Assembly (NCBI RefSeq): GCF_018129025.1
Contig: NZ_JAAEDI010000006.1
Span: 1-64,000, forward strand
DNA length: 64,000 bases
Direction: 5' to 3'
Source of the DNA: Neoroseomonas terrae
Lineage (GTDB): Bacteria; Pseudomonadota; Alphaproteobacteria; Acetobacterales; Acetobacteraceae
In this document: in pieces, positions 47,891-56,677 of the stretch
Numbering within the stretch: position 1 is the first letter of the stretch
Layout: each line of letters starts with the position of its first letter
The notes under the pieces: model-generated
What the model was told of the DNA's origin: nothing
Seen by the model: only the letters and a program-made list of their open reading frames with translations
Database searches by the model: none
Program-made: the position numbers and the translations under genes

Positions 47891-48951
47891 GCCCCTGCCC
47901 CCACAGCACCCCTGGCACGTTCCAACTCGCGTGATATGCGCACCGCGAGACGCTGCTCCTGCCGGCCGAGCTCGGCCTCGAACAGCGCGACCTCCCCGCA
48001 GCGCAGCCGTACCGGTGCGCCCGGTGCGACGCCGAGGGCGATGCGGTCGCCGACCTTCAGCCCGACGACGGAGGACAGCGGCACGATCTGTTCGTCCAGC
48101 ACGACGTCGAGCGTGACCTCGGTGGACCGCAGTTCCTCGGCGAGGTGAGTTTCCCAAATGGAATCGCGGCCGAACTTCTCGCCCATGAACTGCTGCAGCA
48201 GCAGCTCGCGCACCGGTTCCAGCGTGGCGTAGGGCAGCAGCAACTCGAGCTTTCCGCCACGGTCCTCCATGTCCACGCGCAGCCGCACCAGCACGCAGGC
48301 ATTGGACGGGCGGGAGATGGCGGCGAAGCGCGGGTTCACCTCCAGCCGGTCGAAGCCGAAGACGACGGGACACAGCGGCTCGAACGCCGCCGTCAGGTCT
48401 TCCAGCACCACGCCGATCAGTCGTTCGACCAGGGTGCGCTCGATGGTGGTGTAGGGGCGGCCCTCGATGCGCATCGCCGCAGTCCCGCGCCGTCCGCCCA
48501 GCAGCACGTCCACCACGGAGTAGATCAGCGCGGAATCGACGACGACGAGGCCGTAATTGTCCCATTGCTCGGCGCGGGTTACGCCGAGCATCGCCGGCAA
48601 CGGGATGGAATTGAGGTAGTCCGCGAAGCGCAGCGATACGATGCCGTCGATCGACACCTCGACATTGTCCGAGGTGAAGTTGCGCAGCGTCGTCGACATC
48701 AGCCGCACCATACGGTCGAAGACGATCTCCAGCATGGGCAGGCGTTCATAGGACACCAGCCCGGAGGAGATGATCCTCTGGATGCCGCTCTCCTCGCCGG
48801 CCTCGCCGCCCTTGCTGTCGAAGCCGAGCAGGCTGTCGATCTCGGCCTGGTTCAGCACACGCGCCGCGTCGGGCGTGTGCTGGTCTCCGCCTTCCTCGTC
48901 CAGCGCCGCGCCCCAGGCTGCGGCGAGATCCTCCTCGGACTGCCCGCTCAT
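47887..48951 (-). CDS. fliM: Flagellar motor switch protein FliM
   Basis: 354 aa. The CheY-binding motif NQAEIDSLLGF lies at residues 34-44, after an N-terminal extension that E. coli FliM lacks. The middle domain (FDRMVRLMSTTLRNFTSDNVEV) binds FliG, and the C-terminal SpoA domain (EELRSTEVTLDVVLDEQIVPLSSVVGLKVGD) binds FliN. Start ATG 48951 overlaps the fliL stop. Confidence 0.95.
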   Translation of the reverse strand: MSGQSEEDLAAAWGAALDEEGGDQHTPDAARVLNQAEIDSLLGFDSKGGEAGEESGIQRIISSGLVSYERLPMLEIVFDRMVRLMSTTLRNFTSDNVEVSIDGIVSLRFADYLNSIPLPAMLGVTRAEQWDNYGLVVVDSALIYSVVDVLLGGRRGTAAMRIEGRPYTTIERTLVERLIGVVLEDLTAAFEPLCPVVFGFDRLEVNPRFAAISRPSNACVLVRLRVDMEDRGGKLELLLPYATLEPVRELLLQQFMGEKFGRDSIWETHLAEELRSTEVTLDVVLDEQIVPLSSVVGLKVGDRIALGVAPGAPVRLRCGEVALFEAELGRQEQRLAVRISRELERARGAVGAGA

Positions 48952-49475
48952 TGCACCAGCATCTCCAGGAACAGGACGTCGGTGACGCGTGGTGCGGGCT
49001 GGCTGCTGCCTGCCGGCGGGGCCACGGCGATGTTGGCGCGGGCGACCAGTTCCTCGCGCAGCCGCTGGGTACCCGTCGAGCCGCGCAGCTCCTCGGGCCG
49101 CATTTCGCGGAGATGGGTCTGGAACAGGTCGAGCAGCCGCGGCATGGCAAGCTGGATCGCGGCGGCGTCCTCGGCGCGGGCGATCTCGAGCTTGCTGCGT
49201 AGCTTCACGTAGACGGACCGTCGGCCCGGCGCGTTCAGGTTGGCGATGATCTCGGGCATGTCGAAGAAGGCGGGCGGGCGCGGCGCCTCGGCCTGCGGCG
49301 CGGTCGCGTCCGCGGCCGGCGCGTGGCCCAGGCCGAGCAGCGGCGGCAGGATGCCGGTGAACCAGAGCCCTGCGCCAATCGCCGCCAGAAGCGCGGGCGC
49401 AGCGACCAGGACGAGCTTCTTCCTGCCCCCGCTTCCCCCCTTCCCCGCTGTCCCCTCGGCTGACGCCGCCGCCAT
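48948..49475 (-). CDS. fliL: Flagellar basal body-associated protein FliL
   Basis: 175 aa. A short cytoplasmic basic segment (GGRKK), one span (about 20-42), then a periplasmic FliL domain (FFDMPEIIANLNAPGRRSVYVKLRSKLEI and TDVLFLEMLVQ). It supports stators around the motor. ATG 49475 has CAGGAGG upstream. First gene of the fliL-to-TPR unit. Confidence 0.92.
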   Translation of the reverse strand: MAAASAEGTAGKGGSGGRKKLVLVAAPALLAAIGAGLWFTGILPPLLGLGHAPAADATAPQAEAPRPPAFFDMPEIIANLNAPGRRSVYVKLRSKLEIARAEDAAAIQLAMPRLLDLFQTHLREMRPEELRGSTGTQRLREELVARANIAVAPPAGSSQPAPRVTDVLFLEMLVQ

Positions 49476-49610
49476 GCCATGCCTCCTGCACTCCGGGCAG
49501 CATCCACAGGCGCCGTTAAGGAAGGCTTGCGGGCGAGCCGCTCGGTGCCGGGGGCAGGTCGGGCTTGCCGCGCCCCGGCAGCAAATGCCGGCCAAGCCCC
49601 TGTCGCGGGC

Positions 49611-49625
49611 TGGCACGCCGGTTGC
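49611..49625 (+). promoter_or_regulatory. Sigma-54 promoter of flgF
   Basis: TGGCAC-N5-TTGC, an exact match to the -24/-12 consensus with the correct GG-N10-GC spacing. Twelve bases after the -12 C fall at 49637, and the flgF ATG is at 49638, so the message would be leaderless or nearly so. No Shine-Dalgarno is seen before the ATG, in agreement. Confidence 0.75.
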
Positions 49626-49637
49626 CCCGGCGGCTTC

Positions 49638-50375
49638 ATGGACAGTCCCGGCTACATCATCCTTTCGCGCCTCACGCTCCAGTCGCGCGCCACCGAGGTG
49701 CTGGCGCACAACGTCGCCAATGCCGATACGCCGGGCTTTCGTGCGCAGCGGCCGGTCTTCACCGACTTCGTCGCGCGGCAGGACATGGCGCCGCCCGGCG
49801 GCCGCCCGGTCGCGTATGTGCAGGACCGCGCTACATGGCGGGAGATGGAGAACGGCCCGGTGCAGACCACCGGCAACCCGCTCGACGTCGCACTGGCCGG
49901 GGATGGCTTCTTCGCCGTCGAGACGGCGCGCGGCGAGCGCTTCACCCGCGCCGGGCGATTTTCAATCGGCGATGGCGGCCGGATCGTCGACATGGAGGGC
50001 AACGCCGTGATGGGCGCCGAGGGCGGCCCCATCGCCGTCGCCCCCAACGACACGCGCATCGTCATCCAGGGCGACGGCACGGTGCGCAGCGAGAACGGAG
50101 CGCTCGGCCGATTGCGCGTCGTCACCTTCGCCAATCCGCAGACGCTGCGCGCCGAGGGCGACCGGCTGTTCGACGCCGCCGGCGAGCCACCGCAGCCCGT
50201 CGAACGCCCCAGCGTGGTCCAGGGCGCGCTGGAAGGCAGCAATGTCCGCCCAATCGCCGAGATGACGCGGCTCACCACCGAGCTGCGTGAGTTCCAGTTC
50301 GCCGCCCAATTCGCCGAACGCGAGGGCGAGCGCCTGTCCACCGCCGTCGAGCGCATCCTGCGCCGCCGCTCGTAA
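49638..50375 (+). CDS. flgF: Flagellar basal-body rod protein FlgF
   Basis: 245 aa. N-terminal MDSPGYIILSRLTLQ and LAHNVANADTPGFRAQRPVF; the middle has GDGFFAVETARGERFTRAGRF and the C-terminal TRLTTELREFQFAAQF. Proximal rod subunit. The start is set by the conserved MDSPGYI; a sigma-54 promoter ends 12 bp before it and no ribosome binding site is present. First gene of flgF-flgG-flgA-flgH. Confidence 0.94.
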   Translation: MDSPGYIILSRLTLQSRATEVLAHNVANADTPGFRAQRPVFTDFVARQDMAPPGGRPVAYVQDRATWREMENGPVQTTGNPLDVALAGDGFFAVETARGERFTRAGRFSIGDGGRIVDMEGNAVMGAEGGPIAVAPNDTRIVIQGDGTVRSENGALGRLRVVTFANPQTLRAEGDRLFDAAGEPPQPVERPSVVQGALEGSNVRPIAEMTRLTTELREFQFAAQFAEREGERLSTAVERILRRRS

Positions 50376-50387
50376 GGAAAACCGCCG

Positions 50388-51173
50388 ATGCGATCGCTGA
50401 CCATCGCCGCCACGGGCATGCAGGCCCAGCAGAACAACGTCGAAGTCATCTCGAACAACATCGCGAACATCTCGACCACCGGCTTCAAGCGCCGGCGGGC
50501 GGAATTCCAGGATCTGATCTACCAGAACCTTCGGCGGACCGGCTCCCAATCGGCCGATACCGGCACGACGTTGCCTTCGGGCGCGCAGATCGGGCTCGGC
50601 GTACGCACAGCCGCCGTCTATCGCATCAGCGAACAGGGCAACCTGGCGCAGACCGAGAACCGCTTCGACCTCGCCATCCGTGGCAACGGCTACTTCCAGA
50701 TCCAGCTGCCGACCGGCGAGACAGCCTATACCCGCGACGGCACCTTCGGGCTGTCGGCCGAGGGCACCATCGTCACGGCGGAAGGCTTCATCGTGCAGCC
50801 GGGCATCACCATCCCGGCCAATGCCCGCGACGTGACGATCAACGCGAATGGCGAGGTGCTGGCGAAGATCGACGGCCAGGTCCAGCCGCAGAATGTGGGC
50901 CAGATCCAGCTCGCCATCTTCACCAACGAGGGCGGGCTGGAGGCGATCGGCGACAACCTGTTCCTGTCCACCCCGTCCTCGGGTGAGGCGCAGCAGGGTG
51001 CCCCGGGCACCGTCGGTTACGGCCAGACGATGCAGGGCTTCATCGAGACCTCCAACGTCAACGTGGTGCAGGAGATCACTTCGCTGATCACCGCGCAGCG
51101 CGCCTATGAGATGAACTCCCGCGTCATCACGACGTCGGATGAGATGCTTTCCACGCTGACGAGGCTGCGGTGA
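50388..51173 (+). CDS. flgG: Flagellar basal-body rod protein FlgG
   Basis: 261 aa, the standard FlgG length. MRSLTIAATGMQAQQNNVEVISNNIANISTTGFKRRRAEFQD at the N-terminus, QGNLAQTENRFDLAIRGNGYFQI in the middle, and ETSNVNVVQEITSLITAQRAYEMNSRVI at the C-terminus. Distal rod subunit. A GGAAA lies upstream; the gap from flgF is 12 bp. Confidence 0.96.
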   Translation: MRSLTIAATGMQAQQNNVEVISNNIANISTTGFKRRRAEFQDLIYQNLRRTGSQSADTGTTLPSGAQIGLGVRTAAVYRISEQGNLAQTENRFDLAIRGNGYFQIQLPTGETAYTRDGTFGLSAEGTIVTAEGFIVQPGITIPANARDVTINANGEVLAKIDGQVQPQNVGQIQLAIFTNEGGLEAIGDNLFLSTPSSGEAQQGAPGTVGYGQTMQGFIETSNVNVVQEITSLITAQRAYEMNSRVITTSDEMLSTLTRLR

Positions 51174-52123
51174 TGCGCCGGCGCGCTTTCGCCCTGCTGG
51201 TCCTCGCTGCCTTGCCGGCGCGGGCGCAGGGCCTCCCGCCCGCGCCGCGCCCCTTGGTCGTCGCCGAGGACGCCGCGCTGCGTTTGGGCGACCTGTTCGA
51301 GAATGCCGGCGAGGCATCCGCCGCCGTCATCGGCGCGGCGCCAGCCCCAGGGCGCCGGATGACGCTCGACGCCGCGCAGCTTTCGATGATCGCGCGCCGG
51401 TACGGCCTCGCCTGGCGCCCTCTGTCGGGAGAGGAGCGCAGCATTGTCGAGCGCCCCGGCCGCCCGTTGCCGCGCGAGGAGATCGAGAGCCTGCTGCGCG
51501 ACGAGCTGGTGCGGCTCGGCATGGACCCGGAGGCCGAGCTGGAACTGCCGGGCTTCGTCCCACCCATGGTGCCCCTCGGCGTGCTGCCGCAGACCGTGCT
51601 TGACGCGGTGCATTTCGACGTCGCGACGCGGCGCTTCGCTGCCACGCTCGTCATCGCCGCCGAAGGCATGGCGGGCTTCCGCGCGCGCCTCGCCGGCCGG
51701 GCGCTGGCGACTGTTCCCGTGGTGGTCGCGACGCGGCGCCTCTCCGTCGGCGACATCGTCGGGCCGGAGGATCTGCGCGAGATCCGGCAGCGTGCCGAGC
51801 GCGTCCGACCCGGCGCCGCCCAGCGCGCGGAGGACGTCGTCGGGCGCCAGCTGCGGCGACCGATCGCGGCCAACCTGCCCTATGTGCTGGTGGATCTGAC
51901 CGCACCCACGGTGATCGCCAAGAACCAGATGGTGCTGATGCTACTCGACGGACCGGGCCTGACACTCACGGCGCAGGGCCGCGCCCTGGAAGCCGCCGCG
52001 CGGGGCGAGCGCATCCCGGTGATGAACCTCGTCTCCCGGTCGATCGTGGAAGCGGAGGCGATCGGGCCCGGCCGCGTGCGCGTGCTGCTCGGCGCCGTAC
52101 CGCTCCAGATCGCACGGAGATAG
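51173..52123 (+). CDS. flgA: Flagellar P-ring assembly chaperone FlgA
   Basis: 316 aa with a signal peptide (RRRAFALLVLAALPARA). The C-terminal SAF domain region is recognisable: VVATRRLSVGDIVGPEDLREI, the LRRPIAANLPYVLVDL segment and VIAKNQMVLMLLDGPGLTLTAQGRALEAAARGERI. It aids P-ring (FlgI) assembly in the periplasm, but flgI is not in the window. It overlaps the flgG stop by one base; it is longer than E. coli FlgA (about 219 aa) because of an N-terminal domain. Confidence 0.9.
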   Translation: MRRRAFALLVLAALPARAQGLPPAPRPLVVAEDAALRLGDLFENAGEASAAVIGAAPAPGRRMTLDAAQLSMIARRYGLAWRPLSGEERSIVERPGRPLPREEIESLLRDELVRLGMDPEAELELPGFVPPMVPLGVLPQTVLDAVHFDVATRRFAATLVIAAEGMAGFRARLAGRALATVPVVVATRRLSVGDIVGPEDLREIRQRAERVRPGAAQRAEDVVGRQLRRPIAANLPYVLVDLTAPTVIAKNQMVLMLLDGPGLTLTAQGRALEAAARGERIPVMNLVSRSIVEAEAIGPGRVRVLLGAVPLQIARR

Positions 52124-52128
52124 CCCCG

Positions 52129-52863
52129 ATGCGCCGCCTGCTGATGCTGATGACGCCCCTCGCCATGATGGCCTGTTCCGGCGCGGAGCGGCTGTCGCGG
52201 CTGGGCGACCCGCCGGAGATGGCCAGTGTGACCAATCCGACCGCCGACCCGCGTTGGCGGCCGGTCAGCATGCCGATGCCGAACCCGCAGGACCCGCCGC
52301 TCGCCAACAATTCGCTTTGGCGACCGGGCAGCCGTACCTTCCTGCGGGACCAGCGCGCCGCGACGGTGGGCGACCTTGTGACGGTGCTGGTCTCAGTGGC
52401 GGACGAGGCGGAACTCGAGAACAGCACCGTCCGCGGCCGCAACAACAGCGAAGGGATGGGCATCCCGCAGATGCTCGGCCTGCAGGCGTCCTATCCGCGC
52501 CTGTTTCCGGCGGGCATCGATCCCTCGCGCCTCGTCGAGGCCAATTCCACGAGCGGTGTGAACGGCAACGGGCAGATACGGCGCAATGAGACGGTGATGC
52601 TGCGCGTCGCGGCCACGGTCACCCAGGTGCTGCCGAACGGGAACCTGGTGCTGATGGGCCGCCAGCAGATGCGGGTGAACAGCGAGCTGCGTGACCTGAC
52701 GATCGGCGGCGTGATCCGCCCGCAGGACATCGGCTCGGACAACACGATCCGCCATGATCGGCTGGCGGAAGCGCGTATCTCCTATGGCGGCCGCGGGACG
52801 ATCAGCGACGTGCAGCGGCCGCGGACGGGGCAGGAACTGCTGGATATCATCCTGCCGTTCTGA
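52129..52863 (+). CDS. flgH: Flagellar L-ring lipoprotein FlgH
   Basis: 244 aa. The lipoprotein signal ends at the lipobox Cys (MMACSG). The FlgH core is seen as SLWRPGSRTFLRDQRAATVGDLVTVLV and, near the end, VIRPQDIGSDNTIRHDRLAEARISYGGRG. It forms the L ring in the outer membrane. Last gene of this unit; a hairpin follows. Confidence 0.94.
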   Translation: MRRLLMLMTPLAMMACSGAERLSRLGDPPEMASVTNPTADPRWRPVSMPMPNPQDPPLANNSLWRPGSRTFLRDQRAATVGDLVTVLVSVADEAELENSTVRGRNNSEGMGIPQMLGLQASYPRLFPAGIDPSRLVEANSTSGVNGNGQIRRNETVMLRVAATVTQVLPNGNLVLMGRQQMRVNSELRDLTIGGVIRPQDIGSDNTIRHDRLAEARISYGGRGTISDVQRPRTGQELLDIILPF

Positions 52864-52875
52864 CGGTGGGATGAT

Positions 52876-52898
52876 GGGGAGGGGCGACACCCCTCCCC
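52876..52898. terminator. Hairpin between the convergent flgH and symporter genes
   Basis: A perfect 9-bp stem (GGGGAGGGG with CCCCTCCCC) around CGACA lies between two convergent stop codons. It could end transcription from both sides. Its sequence resembles hairpin 1 of the interspersed repeats, but hairpin 2 is missing. Confidence 0.6.
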
Positions 52899-52905
52899 GC
52901 CCGCG

Positions 52906-54597
52906 TCACTCCGCGGGGACCACGGCGCCGTCGATCGCGTCACCCGCGGTGGCGCCAACCGGCATCGGCACCGCGCGCGGCACTGAACGGCGTTCCTCCT
53001 CCAGCCGACCGATCAGCATGAAGGCCCGCTCGGCGCTGCCCAGCAACGCGAGGATCGCGCCGCGCTCGAAGGGCTTCACCGCGTCGCTGAGGCCGAGCAC
53101 CTTCTCGCGCAGGTCGAACAGCACCTGCGGGCCCGGCATCGGTCGCAGGGCCGCACCGGGCAGGACGCAGGCCATCGCCTCCCCCACCGCGTCCAGCACC
53201 GCCTCGACCAGCGGCTTGGCCTCGGGCGAGAACTCGTCCCGCTGCACGCGGCGGGCGACCTGGTGCAGCGTCTCGGCGAGGCTGGACGCGAAGTCTTCCT
53301 CCTCGATCAGGCTGGCGATCAGGTCCTGCTGCTGCTGCGTCTGTCCCGGCACGAACAGCGAGGCGGTGTAGCCGCGGATGTCGCGGCTCAGGATGTCGAT
53401 CGCCAGGCGATGCTCGTCGAGGTCGCCCGGTGCCGTCGGCACGCGCCGCGCGGATTGCAGGTACAGCGCACTCGCCTGCAGGTGCCGCCCGATCTCCTCG
53501 CGGATCGCCGGGACGGCGGTGCCGAGGTGCTCGCGCGCCTGCGCGGTCAGGTGCTTCGGCGTCGAATAGTCCTCGATGTCCTCCTCGGCGTTGCGGCCGA
53601 TGCGAGACAGCACGCGCTCGAACACGCCGGTGAAGGGGAAAAGCAGCGCGGTGTTGAAGATGTTGAACACGGTCGAGTAGAGGCCGACCGCGACCGGCAC
53701 GAGCGGATAGGTCTCGCGCCCGTTGATCATCACGGGCACCGACGGGTCGCCGCCGAACCAGCCCATGCCCCAGCGCAGCACTTCGATCGAGACGAAGAAC
53801 AGCGGCACCGTGATCATCACGCCGATCAGGTTGAAGGTGATGTGGGCGTAGGCCGCGCGCTTCGCGTTGCGCGACAGGTTCAGCGACGCCATCCAGGAGG
53901 TGATGGTCGTGCCGAGGTCGGCACCCAGGGAGAAGGCGACCGCCGTCTGCCAGTCGAGCACGCCGGCCGAGCCCAGGCCCATGACGATGCCGATCGTGGC
54001 CGAGGAGGAATGGATCAGCGCGGTGACGAGGGCGGCGGTGACGACGCAGGCGATCAGCCCGCCGAAATCATCGGCGCGCAGCGTCGAGATGACGGACATC
54101 ACCTCCGGCATGTTGCGCAGCGGGCGCAGGCCGCCGGTCATCAGGTTCAGGCCGTAGAAGATCAGCGCGAAGCCCATGCAGGCCAGCGCGATGTTCTTCA
54201 CCTTGTCCGACTTGGCGAAGATGTAGAGCAGCGCGAAGCAGCCGCCGAGCAGCAGGCCGAGCGGCCCGAGCGGCAGCGCGATCAGTCCGTTGCCCAGCGT
54301 CGTGCCGATGTTGGCGCCCATGATGACGCTGATGGCGGGTCGCAACCCGACCACGCCGGCGTTCACCAGGCCGACCGTCATCACCGTCATCGCGGTCGAG
54401 GATTGGATGATGCCGGTGATGAAGGTGCCGGCGATCACGCCCTTGATCGGCGTGCCGGCGAACTTCGCCAGCAGGTCCCGCATGCGCGCGACGGCGAGCG
54501 CCTGGATGCCGTTCGACATGAACTCCAGCCCCAGCATGAAGATGCCGAGGCCGCCGACCACAGGCACGATGACCTGGGTGAAGATATCCACCTGCAT
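52906..54597 (-). CDS. Na+/phosphate cotransporter family protein with C-terminal PhoU-like domain
   Basis: 563 aa. Two inverted transport repeats carry GIIQSSTAMTVMTVG and ALIHSSSATIGIVMG, the QSSS-type motifs of NptA/NaPi-II transporters. Eight or more spans occupy about residues 5-330; the last 200 residues are helical and PhoU-like. It imports phosphate with sodium at low affinity or exports it. GGAGGGGG precedes ATG 54597. It lies 34 bp after a PstS-like gene and probably shares its Pho box. Confidence 0.92.
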   Translation of the reverse strand: MQVDIFTQVIVPVVGGLGIFMLGLEFMSNGIQALAVARMRDLLAKFAGTPIKGVIAGTFITGIIQSSTAMTVMTVGLVNAGVVGLRPAISVIMGANIGTTLGNGLIALPLGPLGLLLGGCFALLYIFAKSDKVKNIALACMGFALIFYGLNLMTGGLRPLRNMPEVMSVISTLRADDFGGLIACVVTAALVTALIHSSSATIGIVMGLGSAGVLDWQTAVAFSLGADLGTTITSWMASLNLSRNAKRAAYAHITFNLIGVMITVPLFFVSIEVLRWGMGWFGGDPSVPVMINGRETYPLVPVAVGLYSTVFNIFNTALLFPFTGVFERVLSRIGRNAEEDIEDYSTPKHLTAQAREHLGTAVPAIREEIGRHLQASALYLQSARRVPTAPGDLDEHRLAIDILSRDIRGYTASLFVPGQTQQQQDLIASLIEEEDFASSLAETLHQVARRVQRDEFSPEAKPLVEAVLDAVGEAMACVLPGAALRPMPGPQVLFDLREKVLGLSDAVKPFERGAILALLGSAERAFMLIGRLEEERRSVPRAVPMPVGATAGDAIDGAVVPAE

Positions 54598-54631
54598 TGC
54601 TGTCCCCCTCCTTGGGGATCGAAGCCTGGAT

Positions 54632-55717
54632 TCAGCGGGCGCCGCGGATCGCGGTGGGCCAGTAGGACGTGACCTGCGCCGCGACGGCGGGCGCCAGCGG
54701 CACGAAGCCGAGGGCCTCGGCCTCCGCGGGCCGTTCGGTCAGCGCCATGCGGAAGAAGGCGAGTGCCGCGCGCGTGCCGGCCATGGAGGCCGGGTTGCGG
54801 CGCATCAGCACGTAGACGGTCGCGAGGATCGGATAGGCCGCGTCGCTCGCCGGTTCGGCCGCCGGCTGGTGGAAGCTGCGCGACGCATCCCAGGGCAGGC
54901 CCGCGACACCCGCGGCGATGGCAGCGGCGTCCGGCGCCACGAACCGGCCGGCGGCATTGTCGATCTGCGCCACCGTGATACCCGGGTGCCGTGCCTCGCT
55001 GACTTCCAGATAGGCGATGGCGTTCGGCGTGGCGCGCAGCGCCTCGGCGATGCCACGGGTGCCGCGCGCGCCGGTGCCGACCGGCCAGGGCAGCGTCCAG
55101 CCCGTGCCGAGGCCCGATTGCCAGGCGGCGCTGCGGCGCGCGAGGAAGCTCGCCACGTTCCAGGTGGTGCCGGACCCGTCCGAGCGGTGCAGCACCACGA
55201 TTGGCGCACCCGGCAAAGCGAGGTCGGGCTGGAGTGCGCGGATCGCCGGGTCCGACCAGCGCGTGATCTGGCCGAGATAGATGCGCGCCAGCACGTCCCC
55301 GCTGAGCCGCAGCGCGATTCCGGCCGGCAGGTCGAGATTGGCCGCGACTGCGATGCCGCCGCTGACCAGCGGAAACTGCGCGAGTTCGTGCCGCGCCAGT
55401 TCCTCGGGCGCCATCGGCACGTCGGTCGCGGCGAAGTCGACGCTGCCCTGGAGCATGCGGATCACACCGCCGGCCGAGCCCACCGGCTCATAATTCAGCG
55501 TGCCGTAGGACGACACGGTCGCGCCGCCCTCGCCTTCCATCGTGGCGAAGGCCCGCGCCCAACGGTTCAGGACGGGCTGGACGAAGGTCGAACCAGCGCC
55601 CGTCAGCGCCTGCCCACGTTCCTGCGCGGCGGCGCGGCCGGTGCCGAGCAGCAATGCGGCACCTGCCAGCATCGACCGACGCGTCGCTCCGCCGGCCTGA
55701 TGACGAGCACTATCCAT
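54632..55717 (-). CDS. PstS-like phosphate-binding protein (second copy)
   Basis: 361 aa with a Tat signal ([20 protein letters not shown]). LTGAGSTFVQPVLNRW, YEPVGSAGGVIRM, FAATDVPMAPEEL and HRSDGSGTTWNVASFL match the phosphate-binding segments of PstS. It is clearly diverged from the pstS at 7.2 kb (which has a shorter N-terminus and different C-terminal half). No PstC/PstA genes are near; a Na+/phosphate symporter gene follows instead. A candidate Pho box lies about 80 bp upstream. Confidence 0.9.
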   Translation of the reverse strand: MDSARHQAGGATRRSMLAGAALLLGTGRAAAQERGQALTGAGSTFVQPVLNRWARAFATMEGEGGATVSSYGTLNYEPVGSAGGVIRMLQGSVDFAATDVPMAPEELARHELAQFPLVSGGIAVAANLDLPAGIALRLSGDVLARIYLGQITRWSDPAIRALQPDLALPGAPIVVLHRSDGSGTTWNVASFLARRSAAWQSGLGTGWTLPWPVGTGARGTRGIAEALRATPNAIAYLEVSEARHPGITVAQIDNAAGRFVAPDAAAIAAGVAGLPWDASRSFHQPAAEPASDAAYPILATVYVLMRRNPASMAGTRAALAFFRMALTERPAEAEALGFVPLAPAVAAQVTSYWPTAIRGAR

Positions 55718-55786
55718 CGGCGCCTTCCCCTCACATGGCTGCAGCGGGAAAAGAGACCGGTGATGTTGCGTCGCACTGTCGTAACG

Positions 55787-55804
55787 GTGATTGTTACATG
55801 ACGA
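55787..55804 (-). promoter_or_regulatory. Candidate Pho box upstream of the second pstS-like gene
   Basis: On the minus strand TCGTCAT-GTAA-CAATCAC fits the 7-4-7 PhoB layout, with 10 of 14 half-site bases matching the consensus and an A/T-rich spacer. It lies 70-87 bp before the pstS-like start, in the 102-bp gap after the AraC gene. Confidence 0.5.
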
Positions 55805-55819
55805 TCAATTTATGAGACG

Positions 55820-56587
55820 TCATCGACCATAGGCGCTGGGCGCGACGCCGAGCGTCCGGCGGAACATGGTGCTGAAGGCTGTCGGACCGGCATAGCCGAG
55901 GTCGAGCGCAATGGCCGTCACACGCTCCCCGTTCAGCAGCCGCGGCAGGGCGGCCAGCAGGCAGGCGCGGCGCTGCCATTCTGCGAAGCTCAGCCCGGTC
56001 TCCTCCCGGAAGCGGCGGGTGAAGCTGCGGCGGCTGAGTGCGAGGGTGCGGCTCCAGGCCTCGATCGTGTCGTGCATGCTCGGGCGTTCGAGGAAGCGGC
56101 GGCAGCGACGCAGCAGCCGGTCCCCGCGCGGCAACGGCAGGCTCAGCGGCAGCACCGGGGCCGCCAGGATCTCGTCCATCAGCAGCGACATCACCCGGCC
56201 GTCGCGCCCGTCCGGGTCGTATTCCGCCGGCACGTCCACGGCGGCGATCAGCAGCTCACGCAGCAGCGGCGGGATGCCCACCACGCGGCATTCCGTGGCG
56301 AGCCCCGGCCGCGCATCGGGTTCCAGATAGACGCTCCGCGTCGCGACCTGCCCCAGCATGCTGATCCCGTGCACGGTTCCGCCCGGGATCCAGACACCCT
56401 GGCTGGGCGGCACCATCCACGCCCCGTGTGCCGTGCGGACCAGCATCGTGCCGCGCTCGGCGAACAAAAGCTGCGACCGGCGGTGGCTGTGGGCGGGGTG
56501 CTCGTGCCCCGCCGGGTACTCGTTGCCGACCGCGACCACGGGCCGCGCCACCGCCTCGATCTCGACCGCCCGCCTGTGCCTCGCCAT
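55820..56587 (-). CDS. AraC family transcriptional regulator
   Basis: 255 aa. An N-terminal cupin-like sensor (GNEYPAGHEHPAHSHRRSQLLFAERGTM) is joined to a C-terminal double helix-turn-helix of AraC type (about 165-255; MHDTIEAWSRTLALSRRSFTRRFREETGLSFAEW and VTAIALDLGYAGPTAFSTMFRRTLGVAPSAY). The ligand is unknown. It is divergent from the chromate transporter pair (90 bp between), a typical place for its regulator, although AraC proteins also control themselves or distant genes. Confidence 0.9.
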   Translation of the reverse strand: MARHRRAVEIEAVARPVVAVGNEYPAGHEHPAHSHRRSQLLFAERGTMLVRTAHGAWMVPPSQGVWIPGGTVHGISMLGQVATRSVYLEPDARPGLATECRVVGIPPLLRELLIAAVDVPAEYDPDGRDGRVMSLLMDEILAAPVLPLSLPLPRGDRLLRRCRRFLERPSMHDTIEAWSRTLALSRRSFTRRFREETGLSFAEWQRRACLLAALPRLLNGERVTAIALDLGYAGPTAFSTMFRRTLGVAPSAYGR

Positions 56588-56677
56588 GGCCCGGACTCAT
56601 AGCATTCTGGCCCAGGCCGGAAAGCGGGCCATGCGATGCCGCCCGATACTGCCGCGGATCGGACAGGAGGGGATGTC

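Noticed and set aside
49570..49610. A GG...GC motif on the minus strand upstream of fliL as a second sigma-54 promoter
   Set aside because: Spacing is N9, not N10, and the -24 part is poor; not enough to call.
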